Shown here piece by piece: positions 56,879-64,000 of a DNA stretch of 64,000 nt (its first letter is position 1; each line of letters begins with the position of its first letter). The notes under the pieces are model-generated. The model had not been told where the DNA came from and ran no database searches. It saw nothing but the letters and a program-made list of their open reading frames with translations. The DNA lies in assembly GCA_023362775.1 (NCBI GenBank), contig JALMGJ010000006.1, forward strand, positions 55,452,501 to 55,516,500, written 5' to 3'. The position numbers and the translations under genes were made by a program. This stretch comes from Charina bottae. Lineage: Eukaryota; Chordata; Lepidosauria; Squamata; Charinaidae.

Positions 56879-57205
56879 TTATCCGGCTATCAGGTTAGCC
56901 AACAACGGTATAGCAGCCCCCAGCAGTGAACCAACGAAACCGCCCGACTGGCGAATGACCTGCTTCTTCTTTTTGAGGGATACCTTTCTATCGCTCAGTT
57001 TTTTGATGACACCTTTCTTCCTCTTTAAAGTTCGGTATTGTGAAGGCTTCAAAGGGAGGTTTCCTTTTAAGGTGTTCAGGGCTATTTCTGCTATTGCCCC
57101 CACCAGATCGTTATTAGCCTTGCATAAGATGGCCTTTCTCTGTTTTGGCCCAGCCCTTACTAAGATTTTTAAAACCGCCAAATTTCTGAGCACCCTCTCT
57201 GACAT
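56879..57205 (-). CDS. small basic Maverick protein with hydrophobic C-terminus (108 aa)
   Basis: Starts MSERVLRNLAVLKILVRAG. It has a helical N-terminal half, then a strongly basic middle (YRTLKRKKGVIKKLSDRKV). It ends with GGFVGSLLGAAIPLLANLI, a Gly-rich amphipathic or membrane-active helix. The layout (basic body, lytic-like tail) suggests a virion core or membrane-penetration peptide carrier, comparable in style to adenovirus pVI. This is inference, and I do not recognise a named family. It sits 30 bases after the ATPase stop and three before the next start. Confidence 0.75.
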   Translation of the reverse strand: MSERVLRNLAVLKILVRAGPKQRKAILCKANNDLVGAIAEIALNTLKGNLPLKPSQYRTLKRKKGVIKKLSDRKVSLKKKKQVIRQSGGFVGSLLGAAIPLLANLIAG

Positions 57206-57235
57206 CCTGAATGAACTAGTGCTAAGGCATTCAGG

Positions 57236-57904
57236 CTAATGCTTTTTACTCTTCTTTTTCATAGTGTAAACAGCAGGCCAATCAGGGGGAAAGAGGCCTG
57301 TTCTCAACCGGTAGGTTTCTGGGGTGCTGGCTGCCAAATCTACCAAAAGGTACCCGTGCGGTTTGTGAGTGGCATCTTGGAACACTTCTAAAAAATACTG
57401 GGTGTTAGTGGGGTACATCTGGCGGCCCAGTGTGACAATTTGCAACTGATCACGAGGGCTGCGGAATAAAACCAAATATTTGGAATTCAGAGCTATAGTT
57501 CTCATCTTCTTACCTTGAAAAAACAGATTTTGAAGTATGAGAATAATGCTCAGGTTTCTGTGGTGAACGTACTGTGTAAAAGCCTTCTCTATTTGATCGC
57601 TGTCGCCGGCTGAAGCCATGAGGTCGTCTACCACAGCTAAATTGGTTTGGTTTGGTGGAAACAAATCATCATCTTCAAAGGAAGACGGGAGGCCCTCCAT
57701 AAACTTAATATAAGGGAATTTATTAAGCAGTTCTTTGTACAGAGGTTGCCAGCAGCTATAATACCATACAATATTTTGTGGCATTTGAGACATCACAGAG
57801 GTACCATGCTCTAACATTTGCTTGATAAAAAAAGATTTGCCAGAATTGGACGGCCCGCTTATAATGCAAGAGAAAGGGTGTACAAACTGTACAAGGTTTT
57901 CCAT
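57236..57904 (-). CDS. A32-like genome-packaging ATPase
   Basis: An FtsK/HerA-superfamily ATPase that would translocate the linear genome into capsids. Walker A is GPSNSGKS at about residues 17-24, Walker B LAVVDDLM at about 91-98, and LSIILILQNLFFQGK is the sensor-like strand typical of A32 proteins. I take ATG 57904 as start (MENLVQFVHPFSC, 222 residues), because the upstream codon at 57913 is TTG and overlaps the PolB stop. The basic tail is KKKSKK. It lies five bases downstream of PolB, probably in the same transcript. Confidence 0.94.
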   Translation of the reverse strand: MENLVQFVHPFSCIISGPSNSGKSFFIKQMLEHGTSVMSQMPQNIVWYYSCWQPLYKELLNKFPYIKFMEGLPSSFEDDDLFPPNQTNLAVVDDLMASAGDSDQIEKAFTQYVHHRNLSIILILQNLFFQGKKMRTIALNSKYLVLFRSPRDQLQIVTLGRQMYPTNTQYFLEVFQDATHKPHGYLLVDLAASTPETYRLRTGLFPPDWPAVYTMKKKSKKH

Positions 57905-57909
57905 AATGT

Positions 57910-60900
57910 TCAATAACCGTACGGCAGTGTGCAGTAATCCTCGCTCTTTAGAGCCCTTTTATTATAGACGACCTTCAGGGTTTTCCTGAGGACTCTTGTT
58001 TCTAGGGCCCAATGTCTCTTAACCCTAAAAATACCCGTCTGTTCCACTTTGATCGATTTCTTTCTCTCTGGGCCGGTCAGGCAGTAATCATCCACCAGTT
58101 CTTTCAAGCTGTCAAAATTAACCTTTTCAGCATTGCCACTGTTTAGAGTAATACCCTTCACCTTTAGCACCGCTTCTCCGCTGGACAAGGCGTATCCATA
58201 TGTTTTGGGTCCGGCTGCCACAAACTCTGTGATTGAGGTGTTTGGTGGGATCTCGCTTGTCAGCTGCCCTAAATAGTCACCCAAAGGTGGTGTCCACGCC
58301 CCCTGTCTACTTATAAAAATGACTGAATCAGTGTCATGGTACAGGCATCTATCTCCCAATCCATCCAGTAGCCTGTATAATTCCAGCCGGGCATAAGCCG
58401 TTGTAAAACTGGCAATGAATATGTTAGTACATGTGGCTTTGGTGGGTTGGTTCTTGGCCATTTTCCACGTCACAACGGCTGTCTCTGTATCCACAAACTC
58501 GCATGAGGAAACATCATAATAGGGCACAAAAAGATATTTGAATAATTCCTCAGGTTTTGTCACCACTGATGTGGTCAGGTGGTTGGTGTTCTGACCAAAC
58601 TTGCCCCACAGAGAGTTTAAAAAGAGTTTGGCAATCTGCCTTTTAGCAGGATTTACTTCGATATGCTCACGCCGTAAGCGGACACCTTCCATCTTTTCAT
58701 ACTCCTGAATATATTTATCTTTATCCTGTTCTGTTTTGCACCAGGACGGGTAACCGCTGGCCTCCTGCTTCTGTCTGAGATGGGTGTTCATATACCCTGA
58801 AAATAATGTGACTGATGTTCTTTCAAAATGCCAGATCTCATAGATCTCAGCAATTCTGTAACCCTTTTCTATAGCCACATTCAATTCAACAGTACACCAT
58901 GTCCCCGTCAGAGCCCTTTCTTCATCACTGTGTTGACAGGGGGCGGTTTGCAGACTTTCTGTGCAGGTTGCACACAGGCTAAACATTAATTTGCCCCCTG
59001 ATTTGTGGGGTAGGACTGGGAAATAGAGGTTCCTTGGTGGGTACACTTTGACTTTGGCAAGCCCGAAATACTGCTTTATGTCCCCAAAGTTTTGATAGAT
59101 GATTTGGGGGTGTCCAATCGGGTACTCCTTGTTCTTGTTCACAAAGGGGTACAAACTGGTGAAATCGTAATATAAGATTTGCTCCCCAGCTTTTGGCTTG
59201 TAGTACAGGCATGTGGCATTTGTTCTACCCCCAAAAAATGCATCTCGGGGGTTCAAAGGGGTTGGGAGCTTGTTCTCCATTAGAAACTGCTTCAAAGCGG
59301 GGTCGTTCTCCAGCATGTCCCGCCATTCGTGTTCCCAGATGCTACGTATGGCATACCCCTGGTCCCTGAGGTACTCTTCTTTAATCCTGGTACGATTGTG
59401 CAGACCCCCGTATGTTGAATCAAGTAATTTGTTGAAGTCTTTTTCAGAGTAGCAGACAGGACAGCCGTGAAAAAAACAGCCGTGAAATTCAAAAGCAGTG
59501 GGGACCCCGTTTATGACAGCAAAACCGTCCAAAAAATATTTGCCTACTTGCTTTTCACCACCCTTCAGAGCATGCTGGATATTGAGATTCTCAGTGTGCT
59601 CTATATGCAACAGCCATTGAATCGCTGGTGCTGAGTACCTTTTCTGTGTCTTGTGATAACTGTCCAAAGGGGCTAACGCAATGGTATTCCTCTTCAAATA
59701 CATGAACAGGTACTGGGCCATGCAGACAGAGGCCAGTGTAATATACTGGAAGGGGTCAATGCAACGGATCTCTATCTCCTCAACAATCTCTCCCCCACCA
59801 TCTCTGAGGCACTCGCGTTCTGTCATTTTCATGACTTGGTCCCTGAATCGAATACAGGCCTCCCTCAGAATCTCCACATCTTGTCTGCAGTAGTAAGCCA
59901 GGGCCTTCTTTAGCTTAAACACCGTGCCTGCATTATCTGCGTGCCATTTCAGGAATTCTTCTCTCTCCCCGGGCATCATGGTTTCTGGACTGTAATACTT
60001 GGCTTCAGGGAGCGGCCCCACATAGTCTTGATTGTCCATTGTGTTGAACAAATGGGGGAAATACCCCTTGTTGCCCCGAAAACCCATAGCTTTCGGTAGC
60101 TTGCTTAATTTAAGGGGCAAAAAGGAGAGGCTGTCAATAAACCGAATCTTATAATCCGGTAGGAGAATACACAGCAGCTTACCCCCTTGACTGATCAATT
60201 CAACACGCACTTTTTCCCGTATCAGCTGTCTCAGCACCAGGTACCCGTCATAACCTTTGGAATTGTGAGCGATAAAGGTACACCTTTTAAACTTGTGATT
60301 TATAAACTTCTTCACAAATTGCTCCAGGCAGCTAACGCCATGACAGCCCCAACTCACAGCCTCTTTGCCATCACCTTCCTCCAGCATATCCGTGGCATAC
60401 ACGTAATTTGGTATATGCACGCCCGTCTCTTGACAACATTCAAAATCATAAATGATGTATCTTTCACCAATTTGCGGGCGCTCCAAGGGCTTCAGAAAGC
60501 ATAAATGCCCTTCCAAGCTGTCAACCTTCTCAGAGCACTGACCACACTTTGTTTTCTTGCATTTTGTGTGGGGAGTGAAGACATAAAGGCCACACTTTTC
60601 ACAATATACCTTATTCTTACAGTCAACTTTCCCTTCCAATGCCATCTGTGTATGGCTTTCAAGACAGGCCTTAGACCGGCAAAACAATTTGCATATGCAA
60701 CATCTTACCCTCTCTTCTGCCACCTCCTGGCAGTCTTGCTTCAGGCACGCTCGACAGAGGTATTGGCAATCGTGACTGAATTTGTGATGGTAGGCTGTGT
60801 GGCAGAATTCACAGAAATAACGCTCGCCCAGGAAGCCCTTGATGTTTTTGATTCCGTAGTAATGCTTGTCGTGTAACAATATAAACACCAATTTTTCTCG

Positions 60901-61826
60901 CTGTGCTCTGCCCGTGACAAAAAATCGCCACCCACCTTCGTTGTAAAACAAAATTTTTATGGTTATACCTAAAAGCTCTTCAAAGAGATGTATCTGTGAA
61001 AAGCCAATCCTGTTTTCTGTGGAAATGCCCAGTCTGGTGTGTAGGGCCCTGGCTCTAGTAGCAATTTCTTGATTTGTACCTTCTCCGCTGTCAAGCAAAT
61101 ACAGCACACTACCTGTGAAACACAGAAATTCACCCTCCACATTGAAATCCACCAGGTGCTGTCTTTTTGTCTCCAGGACTTTGGTGAATATCACGGTGCT
61201 TAACTTCCTACGCCCGCCGCCCTCTTTGTATTTCACGATAGTGACCACTAATTGTAAACAGCCCCCCCACATCAATTCTGCTTTGCTCTGTAGAAGGTTT
61301 TCAACACGGGTCAGAAAGTCATCAGCATTTAAATCATGCATATGTCTCCTAAGGGTAAAGAGGGGTCGATTTAGACTATCTGCATCTAGGCGTAGTTGAA
61401 CAAAATCATTTGGCTCTATCACCCTAGAAACATTATTCAAAAAGGTCTGTACCACATTATGGATAACACCTATAGCCTCTACAAATGATCTGATACGTTC
61501 AAGATTAGCAAATCTATACCGTTGGTAGTATTCCACAGCTCTGTAATATAGGATAGGCCTCTCCCACTCCTGTATCATTTCTAGATACACATCATGCACA
61601 TTCTGAGAGTTAGGGGTCTGTAGCTGTGACATAGAAGGCCATAGCTCCTCTTCCGGTTGAGGTTCTGACATAGGCTCATCTGTACAGCTATCGCTGTCTG
61701 TAGGGGCTGTGGAAAGGGCACCGCCAGACATATTTTTTGCTTTTTTTCCGGGCGGTTCTGGATTAAAAACAAGGGGAAACAATGCTTCAGTAACATTCTT
61801 TTTAATGTAATACAGCCCCTTACATT
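57910..61826 (-). CDS. protein-primed family B DNA polymerase, main exon
   Basis: Replicates the linear element. Numbered from the upstream TTG at 61842, this exon covers residues 6-1310. The N-terminal domain has GEFLCFTGSVLYLL and a DKHYYGI that could mark a degenerate OTU-like fold. A Cys/His zinc-ribbon cluster spans about 344-450. Exo I is D466/E468 (IIYDFEC), Exo II AHNSKGYDG at 525-533 and Exo III YCRQDVEIL at 651-659. An insert at 770-840 has Vsr-like EFHGCFFHGCPVC. Pol A is YYDFTSLYP at 891-899, Pol B KLFLNSLWGKFG and Pol C YHDTDSVIF at about 1168. All catalytic residues are present. The true 5' end lies in upstream exons, spliced at CCTGTTTTAG just before 61826. Confidence 0.95.
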
Positions 61827-61869
61827 CTAAAACAGGTCTCAAGTAGGATAATACACTTGGTTATTTTAC

Positions 61870-61980
61870 CTCCTAAAAGCATTCGCGTTGCATGGCTTGT
61901 ACATGGCTGTGGGGTAGAGTTTATGCTGTCAGCCTCCAGAGGCTCTGGGGAGTTTGTAAACACTTGCTCATCTTCCCAAC
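61870..61980 (-). CDS. PolB upstream exon 6
   Basis: Acceptor TGTTTCTCAG, donor GGAG|GTAAAA; 111 nt, phase 1 in and phase 1 out. Encodes an acidic stretch beginning GWEDEQVF. The intron before it resembles the introns before exons 3 and 5 (CAGCTGTAATG against CAGTTGTAATG), so this exon looks like an older, diverged copy of the same unit. Confidence 0.7.
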
Positions 61981-62085
61981 CTGAGAAACAGAGACATGAG
62001 AACCATTACAGCTGCTGTAGAAATGCCTCTATAACTAGACATTTTGTTTCTGAGGGCAAAAACAAAAGCAGCCTGATCTTAATAC

Positions 62086-62163
62086 CTCCTAGGTCAGGCG
62101 GTGTTCCCTGTGGGGTCTCTGCAGGTATTGTAAAGTTTGCATACTCCTCATCATCTTCTACTT
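62086..62163 (-). CDS. PolB upstream exon 5 (acidic repeat copy 2)
   Basis: Acceptor GTCTAATACAG, donor GGAG|GTATTA; 78 nt, phase 1 in and out. Starts with the EVEDDEEYA motif shared with exon 3. An ATG in the acceptor region (MSNTEVEDDEEY) offers an alternative start. Confidence 0.7.
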
Positions 62164-62261
62164 CTGTATTAGACATTTGACAAACATTACAACTGCTGCA
62201 GAAATATTTAAAAGCATCTAAGCCATACAGTTATTTAATTTGTATGAACTAAAAAATGTAC

Positions 62262-62301
62262 CTAATAGAGCCTTCACACATTGCGTATCTGTTACAGAAC
62301 C
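62262..62301 (-). CDS. PolB upstream exon 4 (40-nt repeat copy 2)
   Basis: Acceptor TTTCCACCAG, donor ATTAG|GTACAT; phase 0 in, phase 1 out. Nearly identical to exon 2 (62612-62651), 350 bp away; encodes a TDTQCVKA core. Confidence 0.7.
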
Positions 62302-62403
62302 CTGGTGGAAACACAAGAACACCAGTAGTTAAATATCGTCACAAATGGGTACTACACCCCCCCCCACCTTCTGCCTCTCAAAACTGCTTGTGAAATTACT
62401 TAC

Positions 62404-62513
62404 ATTTCGGGCAGCCATCCCATCCATGTCATTACGTTCTAGGATGGGCTGTGTGCCTTGTGGGGGGTCTGCAGGCATCGTAAGGGCTGCATACTCCTCA
62501 TCATCTTCTACTT
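62404..62513 (-). CDS. PolB upstream exon 3 (acidic repeat copy 1)
   Basis: Acceptor GTCTAATACAG, donor CGAAAT|GTAAGT; 110 nt, phase 1 in, phase 0 out. Encodes EVEDDEEYA near the start and MAARN at the end. Its 3' end is homologous to exon 1. Confidence 0.7.
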
Positions 62514-62611
62514 CTGTATTAGACATTTGACAAACATTACAACTGCTGCAGAAATATTTAAAAGCATCTAAGCCATACAGTTATTTAATTTGTATAAACT
62601 AAAAAATGTAC

Positions 62612-62651
62612 CTAATTGAGCCTTCACACATTGCGTATCTGTTATAGAATC
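62612..62651 (-). CDS. PolB upstream exon 2 (40-nt repeat copy 1)
   Basis: Acceptor GTTCCCACTAG, donor AATTAG|GTACAT; phase 0 in, phase 1 out. See exon 4 for its duplicate. Confidence 0.7.
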
Positions 62652-62747
62652 CTAGTGGGAACACAAGAATACCAATAATTAAATATAGCCACAATTGCTA
62701 CAAACCCCAGCCTTCTGACTCTCAAAACTGCTTGTGAAATTACTTAC

Positions 62748-62762
62748 ATTTCGGTCAGCCAT
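62748..62762 (-). CDS. PolB exon 1 with start codon
   Basis: ATG at 62762 in a strong context (GACACCATGG), five codons (MADRN), then GTAAGT. Adding all seven exons gives 4311 nt, 1437 codons including the stop, with every junction in frame. That consistency is the main support for the model. An upstream TGACGTAAA CRE-like site (near 62860) fits a promoter. Confidence 0.65.
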
Positions 62763-62907
62763 GGTGTCCAGGTCATTCTTTGCTGGCAAGCTGCTCCGTC
62801 TGTGGGTCTAGATAAGGTCCCAACTGGACGCTGAAAGGGACCTCGCCCACCATCTTTACGTCACCATTTGAGCCCCCACCCACCAATACATGGATAAACT
62901 GGTGTTA
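62763..62907 (-). promoter_or_regulatory. probable PolB promoter region
   Basis: The 145 bases between the right terminal repeat and PolB exon 1. Contains a CRE/ATF-like GGTGACGTAAA on the - strand and a GC-rich GGTGGGTGGGGG box; no clear TATA. Confidence 0.45.
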
Positions 62908-64000
62908 GCAAAAGAAAAAAAGCAGACAACGTATTATTTGTAAAAATATTTTATTATTACAATCCTTGGGTAGAGGTTAACAGTTTCTGATAACTAATTG
63001 TTGTTACATTTTGACAAATAAGTCTCTTCAAAGCCACTGGTAATTCAGAGCCAATTTTCGCCATTATATCTTGTGGTTTAGGGCTGCTCTCAATATACAC
63101 CATGAATTCCACAAGCTCATCAAGGGTGTCACATGTCACATATAATTTCTCTAGCTTACATGCTATGGTCATTATGACCCAAAGGGTCTCACCCCTCGAT
63201 ATTCTGGGGCATAAGGCCTTAAGAAGCTCTTCCTCGGTGGGTGGCCGGGGAGCCATCTGATCTCCTTCTGCATGCATGCACGCCTTGAAGCACTGCTGCA
63301 ATGTTGTTATCACACACGCTCTCACCATCTGTACAGCGGCCGAATCATATGGATATGTTGTTTGTTAAAGAAAAAGAGTATAAGGCTGAATTAGACTCAC
63401 AATTTTATCTAATTAAATTAGTGTTTTCTAAATAATGTTTAACTCACCATCCGAGTCGCAGTATCGACAGTAACATGGTATTAGACATGCGTCTTGAGCG
63501 TTTTCCTCAAATAGGTCGCTCGGTCCAGGAGCTTCGGACGTTTTCCTTGCCCTAAATTTTCGTTTTGGCGTCTTTGGCGTTAAGCTGTCTTCAAACAGAT
63601 GGGCTTCGGAGTTTGCCATCTTCAAAGCACGTGTCTGTATTTTTCAAATGGGCACCGCTACTTAACGATGTATCTGTATATAGCCTGAAAAGCTGTGGAG
63701 ACATGCCTGGGCATAGCCTTGCCCCTGTCACGTGTACACCGCGTGTCACAGCCACGCCTGCGGACATGCCTGAACATGCACATACCCATGTTTTTTCTCT
63801 TTTTTCTGTTGTGCTTTTAATAACCAGTTTTCTCCTGGCCCCTTACAGGTTTCTTTTTTCCTCAGGCTGGGCAACACATTGTGCAGTTAAAGCCTAATTT
63901 TCCACATTCAGAACTGTAAATCTAGGCCAGGTGTGCAGGCTCATTTTTGAGGCTAAAAATGCCATTTCAACTCCTGCTGCCAGCAGTTTCTGCTATCAGC
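62908..64000 (-). repeat. right terminal inverted repeat (visible part)
   Basis: Reverse complement of 49735-50847 with scattered substitutions and small indels. The window ends inside it, so its outer limit is unknown. Confidence 0.93.
62957..63619 (-). CDS. accessory gene 1, right copy (splice acceptor altered)
   Basis: Counterpart of 50135-50801. Exon 1 is 63619-63448 with the same GTGAGT donor. At the expected acceptor the left copy has TTTAAG and this one has TTTAAC (base 63364), so the canonical AG is lost. GTACAG directly before ATGG at 63328 could serve as a substitute acceptor or start, giving a 123-residue exon 2 product. The BH3-like stretch reads MHAEGDQM here, a better fit than in the left copy. 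The last 85 residues differ by only a few substitutions (for example GETLWVIMTIACK). TATA-like box on the - strand at 63682-63676. Confidence 0.65.

Larger units (their letters stand above)
62086..62762 (-). repeat. 350-bp tandem duplication of a two-exon unit
   Basis: 62161-62347 and 62511-62697 are nearly identical over intron, 40-nt exon and acceptor. The 5' flank of each (CAAAACTGCTTGTGAAATTACTTACATTTCGG-type segment) repeats again near 62730. The period is 350 bp. Two full units plus the 3' edge of a third (exon 1) are present. Confidence 0.9.
49735..64000. mobile_element. Maverick/Polinton element, adintovirus type, near complete
   Basis: Inverted repeats of about 1.1 kb enclose the full hallmark gene set: integrase, PolB, packaging ATPase, adenain-like protease, major and minor capsid proteins. 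Two opposed gene arrays converge at about 56.05 kb. This combination defines Maverick/Polinton elements; the adenovirus-like virion genes plus retrovirus-like integrase correspond to the group called adintoviruses. All core frames are open from start to stop. The true outer ends and the expected 6-bp target duplication are not visible because the right repeat runs off the window. Confidence 0.95.

Noticed and set aside
61857..62180. 107-codon + strand frame and a related 61-codon frame at 62345
   Set aside because: Their similarity to each other comes from the 350-bp tandem duplication; they are antisense to the PolB upstream exons.

Overview
The window is vertebrate nuclear DNA, most likely from a squamate reptile. 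It is AT-rich and intron-like, and carries a BovB/RTE LINE, tRNA-derived SINEs with BovB-like tails, L1 3' ends, hAT-type MITEs and GATA/CATA microsatellites. The only host protein gene I can support is AMIGO2 (single coding exon at 35074-36615, + strand). A CpG-rich promoter and probable non-coding exon 1 lie near 15 kb, giving an intron of about 19.8 kb filled with repeats. The 3' UTR contains a short interstitial telomeric array.

The right end, from 49.7 kb and probably from about 48.9 kb to the window edge, is a large, apparently intact Maverick/Polinton element of the adintovirus type. It has terminal inverted repeats of at least 1.1 kb. On the + strand lie two spliced accessory genes, a retrovirus-like integrase with a chromodomain, a minor capsid protein, a basic pX/pVI-like protein, a double-jelly-roll major capsid protein and an adenain-like protease. 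Converging on the - strand are two uncharacterised proteins, a packaging ATPase, protein-primed PolB and the second copy of the terminal accessory gene. This is a full set for integration, replication, capsid assembly, maturation and packaging, and I see no frameshift in the core genes.

Three features of the element stand out. (1) PolB is best read as a seven-exon gene whose first six exons are tiny and in phase; they include a tandemly duplicated two-exon unit (350 bp period) encoding an acidic repeat. (2) The terminal repeats carry a two-exon gene with BH3-like and BH1-like stretches (possible viral Bcl-2 homologue), and the copy in the right repeat has lost its splice acceptor AG. (3) The terminal promoter module is repeated immediately inside the left repeat, in front of a second two-exon gene. 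The introns of both genes are exactly 88 nt and phase 1, which suggests duplication of a whole terminal module.

Elsewhere, six copies of a non-autonomous hAT family (five with target duplications fitting nnnTAnnn), BovB insertions of only 19 and 59 bp with clean duplications, and a 39-bp direct repeat flanking a 1.1-kb block are worth a look. Stretches not listed hold no gene I can support.
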